DNA of 64,000 nt from contig NZ_QURL01000009.1 in the NCBI RefSeq assembly GCF_003403015.1, forward strand, positions 1 to 64,000, read 5' to 3'. Shown piece after piece: positions 1-8,256 of this stretch. Made by a program: the position numbers and the translations under genes. The notes beneath the pieces were generated by a model. That model did not search any database. It saw only the letters and a program-made list of their open reading frames with translations, and had not been told where the DNA came from. Positions within the stretch are counted from its first letter, which is position 1; each line of letters starts with the position of its first letter. Origin of the DNA: Fulvimarina endophytica. GTDB taxonomy: Bacteria > Pseudomonadota > Alphaproteobacteria > Rhizobiales > Rhizobiaceae.

Positions 1-484
1 CGCCCGCCAAAAAGCCCCCGCGGCTAAGAATGAAATCTCCAACCGAAGCCAAACCAAAACCACGCTTCAAATCCGTGAAAACAGTCGGACGAAAACCTCG
101 AGCAAGACCAGAATCAATGCGGAGGCGGGGATGAGGGCAGGGGTGGGGGAAGGTGGCAGAGGCATCTCTTGCCAAAAGGCTAGATGTACCGCGATGGGAG
201 CCGGACGCGGCGATTCTAGCGTTCATCCCATCGCTTGGTCAGATGCGCCTGCGCCGTCCGCGAACCATACGCGGCGATCCTCGGGAGGGTGCATCTTTTC
301 GTTTGCCGGGATCGGCATCGGAGCGGAATACGATGAGCGGGGGCTCGCGGTTTCGCTCCGAGCCATCGGTTCGCCGCAGACCATTCCGGACGCGTCATTC
401 GACGGTTCCGCGTGATGCTCCAGCCGGCGAGGGAGCCGGCCCGTAGATCGGGGCGCCGGCCAGAGCCTGCCGGCGCCTGTTTCA
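1..484. other. Non-coding left edge
   Basis: I see no convincing gene here. The first 120 bases are visibly less GC-rich than the rest of the window. Frames from the left edge could hold the last few codons of a gene starting outside the window (one frame runs only eight codons to a TAA), but nothing identifies it. The rest is 3' sequence of the leftward peptide-transporter operon and carries the GC-rich hairpin listed separately. Confidence 0.5.
452..477 (-). terminator. GC hairpin after the M20 peptidase gene
   Basis: GGCGCCGGC (452-460) and GCCGGCGCC (469-477) form a perfect 9-bp stem with an 8-base loop just past the stop of the leftward operon. No T-run follows on the minus strand, so it may be a transcript-end stabiliser or a Rho-assisted terminator rather than a classical intrinsic one. 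Confidence 0.4.
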
Positions 485-1876
485 TCAATCATGCGACGGA
501 CGTCCCGCGGCGTCTCCGAGGTCCCAGTAGAGACCGGCCATGATCTGCAGGCCCTCGCGGGCGATCGATTTGGGAAGATGCTCGTCGGGAGCGTGCTGGG
601 AGCAGCCCGGATAGGAATGGGGCACCCAGATGGTGCGCAGGCCGAGGATCTCGCTGAAGGCGTCGTTGGGCAGCGAACCGCCCAGATTGGGCAGGAGCGC
701 CGGGCGCTTGCCCGTGGTCGCCTCGATCGAATGGAGCGCCCATCCGACCCAGGGATCGGCCGGATCGAGGCGCGTCGCCTTGAAGATCTCGTCGCGCGAG
801 GCGGAGACCTCCACATCGGCAAGTCCCTGGCGGGCGAGGTGCTCGCCCACGGCCTCGATGACCCGTTCATGGTCGACGCCGACGACGAAGCGCAGCTGCA
901 TGCGCGCCCAGGCACGGCCGGGAATGGCGTTTACGGGCGTCGCAGGCGTTCCGGCCTCGAAGGCGAGCACTTCGAGCGAGCACCAGCCGAAGACCCGCTC
1001 GGAGGGGCTGAGGCCCGGCTCTCCCCACCAGGGCTCGACCTCAGGCCCGTCCGCACCGCCGACCTCGCAATCGCGCAGCGCCTCGCGCACCGGCTCCGGC
1101 AGATGGGTGGGGACGAGACCGGGCACGCGGATCTGTCCCGTCGGGCCGACGAGGCTCGCGATCGCGTGGGACAGCCGGATCGCGGGATTGGAAAGGAGAC
1201 CGCCCCAATTTCCCGAGTGATGGGCGCCCTCGCGCGGCTCCAGGGTGAGGTCGAAGGTGACGCCGCCGCGCGAGCCGAGAAAGACGGTCGGACGCTCGAG
1301 CGTCAGGCGCGGGCCGTCCGACGCGATCAGGAGATCGGCCGACAGGGCCTCGGCATTCTCCTGGCAGATTTCGCGCAGGCCCGGCGAGCCGCACTCCTCG
1401 CCCATCTCGATCAGATATTTGGCGTTGAAGCCGAGATGGCCACGGGTCTCCAGCACCGCCCGCATGCCGGCGAGATTGATGGCGTGCTGGCCCTTGTTGT
1501 CGACGACGCCGCGGCCGTAGAAGCGATCCCCCTCATCGGCCATGCGCCAGGGGCCCTCGCCCTTGGTCCAGCGCTCGTCGAGACCGCGAATGACGTCGCC
1601 ATGGCCGTAGCCGAGAACGGTCGGCAGGGCGTCGTCCTCCACGCGTTCGGCCAGCAGGAACGGCCCCTTGGCGCGCGGATGCTCGACGATGCGGCAGGTG
1701 AAGCCGAGCGCGTCGAGTTCGGGGCCGATTTCCTCGGTGAGGTAGCGCGACAGATCCTCGCCGCGTTCGGGGTTCTGGCTCTCCGTCGGCATCGCGACCC
1801 GGCGCGACAGCGTGCGGGCGAAGTCTCCGTCGTCGAAATGCGCGCTGGCGCGGGCGATCGCCGTCTCTCGGCTCAT
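485..1876 (-). CDS. M20 family metallopeptidase (dipeptidase/deacylase)
   Basis: 463-residue zinc metallopeptidase of the M20 family, predicted cytoplasmic and active on dipeptides or N-acyl amino acids. Visible metal and catalytic motifs are GHGD (His92, Asp94), VVDNKGQ (bridging Asp126) and EMGEE (Glu160/161), with a late His in the segment GCSQHAP near residue 430. The middle segment (about 210-350) corresponds to the dimerisation lid. The ATG at 1876 overlaps the stop of the upstream ATPase gene by four bases (ATGA), so it is the last gene of a five-gene transporter operon plus peptidase, and translationally coupled. Context suggests that it cleaves what the transporter imports. The exact substrate is not deducible. 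Confidence 0.93.
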   Translation of the reverse strand: MSRETAIARASAHFDDGDFARTLSRRVAMPTESQNPERGEDLSRYLTEEIGPELDALGFTCRIVEHPRAKGPFLLAERVEDDALPTVLGYGHGDVIRGLDERWTKGEGPWRMADEGDRFYGRGVVDNKGQHAINLAGMRAVLETRGHLGFNAKYLIEMGEECGSPGLREICQENAEALSADLLIASDGPRLTLERPTVFLGSRGGVTFDLTLEPREGAHHSGNWGGLLSNPAIRLSHAIASLVGPTGQIRVPGLVPTHLPEPVREALRDCEVGGADGPEVEPWWGEPGLSPSERVFGWCSLEVLAFEAGTPATPVNAIPGRAWARMQLRFVVGVDHERVIEAVGEHLARQGLADVEVSASRDEIFKATRLDPADPWVGWALHSIEATTGKRPALLPNLGGSLPNDAFSEILGLRTIWVPHSYPGCSQHAPDEHLPKSIAREGLQIMAGLYWDLGDAAGRPSHD

Positions 1877-2865
1877 GGATATGCGTCCTTCTGGGGAAGT
1901 GAACCGTCGATCTGCGGGTCGTGGAGGTGGCATTCCGTCATGTGCCCGGAGGCGAGCAGCGGGCGCGGGGCCTGCGTGTCGCAAGGCGCGAAGCGCTGCC
2001 GGCAGCGCGGATGGAAGCGGCAGCCGGACGGCGGGTTCAGGGGATCGGGATAGGCCTCGCCGAGCCCGGTCTCGGGAATGCCGAGGCCGGGTTCGGGCGT
2101 GAGGATCGAGGAGAGAAGCGCGCGGGTATAGGGATGCTTCGGATCGGCGAAGAGCTCGTGCGTCGGGGCGAGCTCCACGATGCGACCGAGATACATCACC
2201 GCGACGCGGGTCGCGATGTGCTCGACGACGCCGAGATCGTGGCTGATGAAGACGAGGGTGACGTCGAGATCCTTGCGCAGCTCGAGGAGGAGATTGAGGA
2301 TCTGCGACTGCACCGAGACGTCGAGGGCCGATGTCGGCTCGTCGCAGACGACGATCTTCGGATTCATCACGAGAGCGCGGGCGATCGCCACGCGCTGCCT
2401 CTGTCCCCCGGACAACTCGTTCGGATAGCGCTCGGCGAAATGGGAGGGCAGCCCGACCCGCTCCATGATCGCGGAGACCATGCGGCGGCGCTCCGCCTTC
2501 GTGCCGATCCCGTGGACGTCGAGCGGAAAGCCGACGATCGCGGCGATGCGCCGGCGCGGATTGAGCGAGGAATACGGGTCCTGGAAGACCGGCTGGACGA
2601 GCTTTGCGACAGCGAAGCGATCGAGCTCGGTGAGGTCGCGCCCGCCATAGCGCACACGGCCCTCGCTGGGCGGCAGAAGGCCGAGAAGGATCTTGGCGAG
2701 CGTCGACTTTCCGCAGCCGCTCTCGCCGACGATGCCGAGAACCTCGCCCGCCTGGATCGCCAGATCGATGCCGTTCACCGCGTGGAGCGTGCGCTTCTTG
2801 CGGAACATGCCGCGCCGGACCTCGAAGAGGCGGGAGACATCGTTGGCTTCGAGAACAGCCGTCAT
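1873..2865 (-). CDS. Peptide ABC transporter ATP-binding protein (OppF/DppF type)
   Basis: 330-residue ATPase of an oligopeptide/dipeptide importer. Walker A is GESGCGKST, the signature is LSGGQRQRVAIARAL, and Walker B is VVCDEPTSALD, followed by the H-loop in ISHDLGV. The C-terminal extension has the cysteine-containing FHPRCRQRF element typical of OppD/OppF proteins, which can bind an Fe-S cluster in some members. ATG 2865 is preferred over an upstream in-frame start because GGAGG lies seven bases before it and it overlaps the previous gene's stop as ATGA. It pairs with the next ATPase upstream as a heterodimer. Confidence 0.95.
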   Translation of the reverse strand: MTAVLEANDVSRLFEVRRGMFRKKRTLHAVNGIDLAIQAGEVLGIVGESGCGKSTLAKILLGLLPPSEGRVRYGGRDLTELDRFAVAKLVQPVFQDPYSSLNPRRRIAAIVGFPLDVHGIGTKAERRRMVSAIMERVGLPSHFAERYPNELSGGQRQRVAIARALVMNPKIVVCDEPTSALDVSVQSQILNLLLELRKDLDVTLVFISHDLGVVEHIATRVAVMYLGRIVELAPTHELFADPKHPYTRALLSSILTPEPGLGIPETGLGEAYPDPLNPPSGCRFHPRCRQRFAPCDTQAPRPLLASGHMTECHLHDPQIDGSLPQKDAYP

Positions 2866-3830
2866 GGCAGGGCCTCCAAAACGCAGCGCCACATATGATC
2901 GCCCGCCCGGCGCTCGGGCACGTCCTCGGCACAGACGGGCCGCGCATGGGGGCAGCGATCGCGGAATGCACAGCCCCGCATCTCGCCGACGAGCGAGGGA
3001 ACCGTGTTGGCGATCGTGCCGAGACGCTCGCCCGGCCGGGTCTTGCCCGGCTGCGGGATGCAGTCGATCAGGCCCCTGGTATAGGGGTGATGCGGATCGC
3101 CGAAGATGTCCCCGGCCTTGCCCTGCTCGACGATCTGGCCGGCATACATGACGGCGACGTCGTCGGCGATGCGGGCGACGATGCCGAGATCATGGGTGAT
3201 GAGGACGAGGGCGATGCCGAGCTCCTCCTGGAGTTCGGCGAGAAGACGCAGGATCTGCGCCTGGATCGTCACGTCGAGCGCGGTCGTCGGCTCGTCCGCG
3301 ATGAGAAGGCTCGGCCCGCACATCAGCGCCATCGCGATCATCACCCTCTGGCGCAGGCCGCCGGAGAGCTGGTGCGGAAACTGGCCGAGACGGTCCCCCG
3401 CCGAGGCGATGCCGACGCGTTCGAGAAGGGCGATGGCCTTTTCGCGGGCCTCCCGGGCGGAGGCCTTCCGGTGATGTCGATAGGCCTCGCAGAGCTGGTC
3501 GCCGATCGTATAGGCCGGGTTGAGGGCCGTCATCGGCTCCTGGAAGATCATGGCGATCCGGTCGCCGCGAAGGCGTCCCATCACCTTGGGCGAGCCGATG
3601 TCCTCCCCGCGGAAGGACAGCGTCTCGGCCGTGCGCCTCGCCGATTTCGGCAGGAGGTCCATGATCGCGAGCGAGGTCATGGACTTGCCGCATCCGCTCT
3701 CACCGACGATGCAGAGGGTGCGGCCGGGCTCCACCGAAAACGAGATGTCGCGCACGGCGTGAAGGGTGCCGCGTTCGGTCGCCAGATCGACCTTCAGATG
3801 CCGCACGTCGAGGATTGCCCCGCCGCTCAT
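2862..3830 (-). CDS. Peptide ABC transporter ATP-binding protein (OppD/DppD type)
   Basis: 322-residue ATPase, partner of the downstream OppF-type subunit. It shows Walker A GESGCGKSM (Ser/Thr followed by Met, usual in OppD), signature LSGGLRQRVMIAMAL, Walker B LLIADEPTTALD and the OppD/F C-terminal domain with FRDRCPHARPVC. The start at 3830 overlaps the permease stop by ATGA. Tight coupling through the whole operon implies stoichiometric production of the transporter. Confidence 0.95.
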   Translation of the reverse strand: MSGGAILDVRHLKVDLATERGTLHAVRDISFSVEPGRTLCIVGESGCGKSMTSLAIMDLLPKSARRTAETLSFRGEDIGSPKVMGRLRGDRIAMIFQEPMTALNPAYTIGDQLCEAYRHHRKASAREAREKAIALLERVGIASAGDRLGQFPHQLSGGLRQRVMIAMALMCGPSLLIADEPTTALDVTIQAQILRLLAELQEELGIALVLITHDLGIVARIADDVAVMYAGQIVEQGKAGDIFGDPHHPYTRGLIDCIPQPGKTRPGERLGTIANTVPSLVGEMRGCAFRDRCPHARPVCAEDVPERRAGDHMWRCVLEALP

Positions 3831-4720
3831 TCCCGGCCCTCCGGCGCGACGATGTCCCTCAGGCCGTCGCCGGCGAGGTTGATCGCGAGGATGAGGAGGG
3901 CGAGGGCCGTGCCGGGAATGGCGATCAGCCAGAACGAGAAGAACATGTAGGCTTTCGCCTCCGAGATCATCAGGCCCCAGGAGGGCAAGGGCGGCTGGAC
4001 GCCGAGCCCGAGGAAGGAGAGCGCCGCCTCGAGGAGGATGGCGCTCGCAGCCTCTAGGGTGGCGACGACGACGAGCTGGGCGAAGACGTTGGGCAGAACC
4101 TCGCCGAAGAGGATGCGCGGCGTGCTCGCGCCGGCCGCCTGCGCCGCGGCCACGTAATCCTGGGAGCGGACCTGCTGGGTCGCGCTGCGCATGACCACGG
4201 CGAAGCGGTCCCATTTGAGGAAGCCGAGGACGAGAACGACGACGAGGAGCGAGCCGCCGAGGATGGCGACGATCGCGAGGGCGACGAGGATCACCGGCAT
4301 CGCGAGCCGCGTCGTGACGAGGAAGGTGACCACGAGATCGACCGTCCCGCCGAAATAGCCCGCGAGGAGACCCATGGTCGTGCCGATCAGGCCGGAGATC
4401 ACCATCACGGAGAAGCCGATCACGAGCGAGATGCGGGCCCCGTAGATCATTCTCGACAGATAGTCGCGGCCGAGATTGTCGGTGCCGAGGGGATGGGCCC
4501 AGGTCCCCGCTTCGTACCAGACCGGCGGCTGGGTGCGCGCGAGGAGGTTCTGGGCATAGGGGTCGTAGGGCGCGATCAGCGGCGCCAAAAGCGCGACGAG
4601 GACGATGACGGCAAGGAGGCTCGCGCCGAAGACGAGGCTCTTGTGGCCGAAGACGCGGCGACGAAGGCGCGCGCCCGCGCTCGGCATCGCGACGGCAGCG
4701 AAGGCAGTGCTCTCTGTCAT
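3827..4720 (-). CDS. Peptide ABC transporter permease (OppC/DppC type)
   Basis: 297-residue inner-membrane permease of the BPD_transp_1 family. The N-terminal OppC_N segment with one membrane helix (VFGASLLAVIVLVALLAPLI) is followed by periplasmic residues containing PLGTDNLGRDYLSRMIYG, a hallmark of DppC/OppC. The EAA loop that contacts the ATPase is seen as DYVAAAQAAGAS. ATG 4720 follows the upstream permease stop by two bases. Confidence 0.94.
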   Translation of the reverse strand: MTESTAFAAVAMPSAGARLRRRVFGHKSLVFGASLLAVIVLVALLAPLIAPYDPYAQNLLARTQPPVWYEAGTWAHPLGTDNLGRDYLSRMIYGARISLVIGFSVMVISGLIGTTMGLLAGYFGGTVDLVVTFLVTTRLAMPVILVALAIVAILGGSLLVVVLVLGFLKWDRFAVVMRSATQQVRSQDYVAAAQAAGASTPRILFGEVLPNVFAQLVVVATLEAASAILLEAALSFLGLGVQPPLPSWGLMISEAKAYMFFSFWLIAIPGTALALLILAINLAGDGLRDIVAPEGRE

Positions 4721-4722
4721 GA

Positions 4723-5640
4723 TCAGGCCACCCGGATGCGCGGATCGAGCCACGCGTTGACGAGATCGCCGACGAAGGTCAGGAGCACGTAGAAGACCGA
4801 CAGCAGCATCACCACGGCCTGGGTGACGGGAAAGTCCTTCTGGGTGATCGATTCGTAGGCGAGGAAACCGAGGCCGTCGAGGGCGAAGATCGTCTCGATG
4901 ACGACCGAGCCGCCGAGGAGGTAGCCGAGCTGGACGGCCGACAGGGAGACCACGGGAACGACGGCGTTTCGAAGCGCATGCTTGACGATGACGCTTCGGC
5001 GCGAGAGCCCCTTGGCGCGGGCCGTGCGGATGTAGTCGGCCGACAGCACCTCCACCATGCCGGCCCGCACGAGGCGCATGAAGGCGGGGGCGACATAGTA
5101 GCCGAGCGCGATCGTCGGCATGACGAAGTTCTGCCAGGAGCCGGAGCCGGACACGGGAAGCCAGCGCAGGCCGATCGAGAAGATCATCACGAGGATCAGG
5201 GCGAAGAAGAAGTTCGGCAGCGCCTGTCCGACGACCGCGATCGAGAGCGCCAGCCGGTCGATCCAGGTGTTGCGGTAGATCGCGGCGAGGACACCGAGGG
5301 GGATCGAGATCAGAAGAGCAAAGAGAAGCGAGGAGATGCCGAGGATGAGCGTGACCGGCAGCTTGTCGAGAACGAGCGCGCCGACGCTGGTGCGGAAGAA
5401 GAGCGAGGTTCCGAGATCGCCCCCGAGCACCTGGAGCAGCCATTCGCCGTACTGGAAGAGGAGGGGACGATCGAGCCCGTACTGGGCCCGGATCGCCTCG
5501 ATGTCGATGTCGCGCGCGCCTTCGCCGGCGAGCGCAATGGCGATGTCTCCCGACAGGCGCAGGAGGAAGAACGAGATCGCCGAGACCGTGAGCGCAACGA
5601 GGAGCGCGAGGGCCAGCCGGCGGGTCGCAAACCGCAGCAT
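4723..5640 (-). CDS. Peptide ABC transporter permease (OppB/DppB type)
   Basis: 305-residue permease. It begins with the membrane helix ALALLVALTVSAISFFLLRL, has the DppB-type periplasmic segment GLDRPLLFQYGEWL and the EAA loop SADYIRTARAKGLS, and ends in the usual NAWLDPRIRVA. It forms the channel with the OppC-type subunit encoded immediately downstream. The ribosome-binding site is weak, and a 173-bp gap with a palindromic repeat separates it from the binding-protein gene, consistent with the binding protein being expressed in excess. Confidence 0.94.
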   Translation of the reverse strand: MLRFATRRLALALLVALTVSAISFFLLRLSGDIAIALAGEGARDIDIEAIRAQYGLDRPLLFQYGEWLLQVLGGDLGTSLFFRTSVGALVLDKLPVTLILGISSLLFALLISIPLGVLAAIYRNTWIDRLALSIAVVGQALPNFFFALILVMIFSIGLRWLPVSGSGSWQNFVMPTIALGYYVAPAFMRLVRAGMVEVLSADYIRTARAKGLSRRSVIVKHALRNAVVPVVSLSAVQLGYLLGGSVVIETIFALDGLGFLAYESITQKDFPVTQAVVMLLSVFYVLLTFVGDLVNAWLDPRIRVA

Positions 5641-5654
5641 GGGTTGATCTTTCG

Positions 5655-5757
5655 CTAGAGAAGCGGACCCGCTTTCGGGATCGGGTCCGATGCTCCGGTT
5701 TCTGGCTGGCGCATCGGGGGTCCGGAAACCGTTTTCAGGCTTCTAGCCGATGCTCTA
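5655..5757. repeat. Rhizobial-type intergenic palindromic repeat
   Basis: The gap between binding-protein and permease genes holds CGGACCCG (5664-5671) and CGGGTCCG (5682-5689), an 8-bp inverted repeat, followed by GTCCGATGCTC (5685-5695) and a second GATGCTC copy near 5749. The same 11-mer occurs at 42618-42628 in another intergenic region. Such elements are dispersed in Hyphomicrobiales genomes. In the transcript it can fold and may protect the upstream binding-protein mRNA. Confidence 0.55.
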
Positions 5758-5813
5758 TGGCGACCCGCCTCGGCGGCGGGTCGGGGAAGGATGGGCGCGC
5801 CGGAGGGCGGCGT

Positions 5814-7337
5814 TCAGTCCTTCCAGTCCATTTCCCAGAAGCGCGGCATCTCGTCCGGATAGGCCGTGAAATCGAGATCCGAGGTCGCGACGTAGTAGAC
5901 CGGCAGCGACCAGAGCGGCACGCCGTAGACATGCTCGGCAATGAGGGCGAGCGCGTCGCGATAGGCCGCGTTGCGGGCTTCCGGTTCGATCGTCGTGTCG
6001 CCCTTCTGGAGAAGGTCGCGAACTTCCGGATTGCGGGTGATGTCGTCCGCCTCGAACTTAAAGTAGACGGGCGTCGAGGCCGAGACGTCGTTGACCGAGA
6101 AGGAGCCCCAGGTCTGGTGGGTGAGCTCGGCCTCTCCGGCGCGGATCTGCTCGCGCATGGCCGCGTATTGGAGGAAGTTGAGGCGCGCATCGATGCCGAC
6201 GGCCTTCAGGTAGCCGATGATCGCCTCGGTCTGGTTGCGCTCGCGATAGGCGACGATGTCGAGGGCGAGACCGTCCCCGTAGCCGGCCTCGGCGAGCAGC
6301 GCCCGCGACTTTTCCGGATCGTAGTCGTAGGTGGGCGCTGCCGAGGCGTCGCAGCCGGTCTGGGAGGGGAAGCAGATCACGTCGAGGACGCGCGCGCCGG
6401 CGCCGACGATCTCGCTCGCGATCGTCTCGCGGTCGATCGCGTGCATGATCGCCTTGCGCACCCGCTCGTCCTTCAGGGCCGGGGCGGGGCTGTTCTCCAG
6501 CGTGTTCATCTGCATGAAGACGATGCGCATCGTCTCGCCGGAGACGACCTGCAGGAAGGGCACCTGCTCCATCTGTTCGGCCTGGTCCTTCGGCACGTGC
6601 ATGACGAAGTCCATGCCCTGGGACAACATCTCGGCGACCTGGGTCTGGCGGTCCGGAATGATGCGGATGTCGACGGTCTCGATCGGGCCCTGTTCCTTGG
6701 GGGAGCCCTCGAAATAGGCCTCGTTCTTTTCAAGGACGATAGCCTTGCCGGGCTCGTTGGAGACGACCTTGAACGGCCCGGTTCCGACCGGATTGCGGTC
6801 CATGCCCTCCGGGCCGACCTCTTCGTAATATTCGTTCGGATGGATCGCGAGCGGGCCGGAGAGATATTCGATCGCCGCCGGGAAGACCTCCTTGCTGATC
6901 ACGCGGACCGTGTAGTCGTCCACCTTCTCGGCCCGGTCGATCCAGGCGACGTTCTGCTGGGTCGTGACGCCGTTCTCAGGGTCGGCGACGAAGTTCAGGG
7001 TGTAGACGACGTCGTCGGCGTTGAAGGCCTCGCCGTTGTGGAAGGTGACGCCCTGGCGCAGCTTGAATTCCAGAGTGCGGTCGTCGATGCGCTCCCAGCT
7101 CTCGGCGAGAAGGCCCTTGTATTCGTTGGAGCTCGGATCGCGATAGACCAGCGTGTCCCAGACGTGCTGACCGATGATGACCCCGATGCGCACATTGTTG
7201 AAATAGGGATCGATGCTCTCGGGGGCCTGATCGTAGGCGAAGCGGATGGAGTTGTTCGCCTGATCGGCGAAGGCCGGATGGCCCGCGAATAGCATCGGCG
7301 CGAGGCCGGTCAGAAGTGCGGCGGTGTGCAGGCGCAT
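5814..7337 (-). CDS. Peptide ABC transporter substrate-binding protein (SBP_bac_5)
   Basis: 507-residue periplasmic binding protein of the family 5 (DppA/OppA) group. A Sec signal peptide is clear: MRLHTAALLTG, a hydrophobic core, then cleavage after HPAFA. The mature part has family landmarks such as LAESWERIDDRTLEFKLRQG and FNADDVVYTLNF. It is the first gene of the transporter operon and selects the substrate. ATG 7337 has GGAG eight bases upstream. It is only moderately similar in layout to the second binding protein at 28.1-29.7 kb, so the two importers probably take different ligands. It is divergent from the iclR-type regulator, which likely controls it. Confidence 0.95.
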   Translation of the reverse strand: MRLHTAALLTGLAPMLFAGHPAFADQANNSIRFAYDQAPESIDPYFNNVRIGVIIGQHVWDTLVYRDPSSNEYKGLLAESWERIDDRTLEFKLRQGVTFHNGEAFNADDVVYTLNFVADPENGVTTQQNVAWIDRAEKVDDYTVRVISKEVFPAAIEYLSGPLAIHPNEYYEEVGPEGMDRNPVGTGPFKVVSNEPGKAIVLEKNEAYFEGSPKEQGPIETVDIRIIPDRQTQVAEMLSQGMDFVMHVPKDQAEQMEQVPFLQVVSGETMRIVFMQMNTLENSPAPALKDERVRKAIMHAIDRETIASEIVGAGARVLDVICFPSQTGCDASAAPTYDYDPEKSRALLAEAGYGDGLALDIVAYRERNQTEAIIGYLKAVGIDARLNFLQYAAMREQIRAGEAELTHQTWGSFSVNDVSASTPVYFKFEADDITRNPEVRDLLQKGDTTIEPEARNAAYRDALALIAEHVYGVPLWSLPVYYVATSDLDFTAYPDEMPRFWEMDWKD

Positions 7338-7443
7338 GATCGGGTCTCCAGCGGTTCAAATATTGCATTGCAATTTTGTGATTTTCATTCCAATACAAGA
7401 TCACGTTGTATGCAAGAGAAAATTTTAGGCAGGAGGCTCCCGG
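7338..7443. promoter_or_regulatory. Divergent promoter region with two palindromes
   Basis: This 106-bp AT-rich stretch separates the binding-protein gene from the IclR regulator gene and must carry promoters in both directions. It contains ATTGCA-T-TGCAAT (7362-7374), a perfect 13-base palindrome, and ATACAA-N7-TTGTAT (7393-7411). IclR-family proteins usually bind short palindromes in just such shared promoter regions, so both are candidate operators. No core promoter hexamers match well enough to assign. Confidence 0.55.
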
Positions 7444-8256
7444 TTGGATCGGAACGCTCTGTTCGTGCGGTCGGTGGAAAAGGCGATGCGGGTTCTGGAA
7501 GCCTGGCGCGGCGACGAACTCTATCTGGGTCTCAGCGAGGTCGCCGAACGGGCCGGGCTCGACAAGAGCGCCACCCAGCGCTTCTGTTACACCCTGGAAT
7601 CGCTCGGCTATCTCACCAAGGACGCGCGCACGCGGCGCTACGCTCTCGGCACGCGGGTCCTCGACCGCTCGCATGCCTTTCTGCGCACGCATCCGATCGT
7701 GGAGGCCGCTTCCCCGCTCCTCCTCGAATTGCGGCGCAAGACCTCCCAGCAGGTCAAGCTTTCGCTCTTCGACGACACGACGATCGTCTATGCGGTGCGG
7801 CGGCAGGCCGAGCACCAGGCCCTCGCGGTCTCCACCATCGGTCGCCGCCTGCCGATCCAGGCGACGGCGGGCGGACGGGCGATGCTGGCCCTCCTCGACG
7901 ACGACCGGGTCGCCGACATCCTGTCGAGAACCGAATGGAAGCCGCTGACACCCATGACCGATCTCGATGCAGAGGCCGTGCTCGAGGACGTGCGCCGGAT
8001 CAGGCATGTCGGCTACTCGTTCCTCGCCGATCAGGTGATCGTCGGAGAACTCGTCGTCGGCACCGCCGTCAGCGATGCGAACGGTCAGCCGGTGGCGGCG
8101 ATCCACATCTCCGGCCAGGCGGACGCCTCCCCGCGCGGCGATTTCGAGCGGCGCTACGCCCCGCTCGCCAGCGAAGCCGCCCAGTATCTCAGCCGCTACG
8201 AGATCCCCGACGGCCAGCGTCCGATCTCGTCCGTTGCCGAAAGGGAAAGACCATGA
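7444..8256 (+). CDS. IclR family transcriptional regulator
   Basis: 270-residue regulator. The N-terminal winged helix-turn-helix occupies about residues 5-68 (LGLSEVAERAGLDKSATQRF is the recognition part), followed by the IclR effector-binding domain with AGGRAMLALL and the conserved late segment PVAAIHISG. The start is TTG at 7444: AGGAGG lies seven bases upstream and no better start fits the family N-terminus. It overlaps the next gene by ATGA. Adjacent to a divergent peptide importer and coupled to a peptidase gene, it probably senses the transported compound or a breakdown product. Confidence 0.93.
   Translation: MDRNALFVRSVEKAMRVLEAWRGDELYLGLSEVAERAGLDKSATQRFCYTLESLGYLTKDARTRRYALGTRVLDRSHAFLRTHPIVEAASPLLLELRRKTSQQVKLSLFDDTTIVYAVRRQAEHQALAVSTIGRRLPIQATAGGRAMLALLDDDRVADILSRTEWKPLTPMTDLDAEAVLEDVRRIRHVGYSFLADQVIVGELVVGTAVSDANGQPVAAIHISGQADASPRGDFERRYAPLASEAAQYLSRYEIPDGQRPISSVAERERP

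Noticed and set aside
2862..4214. Fusion of permease and ATPase suggested by a 450-codon open frame
   Set aside because: The extra N-terminal part is the permease gene read in a wrong frame; the ATG at 3830 with ATGA overlap and the family N-terminus show two separate genes.
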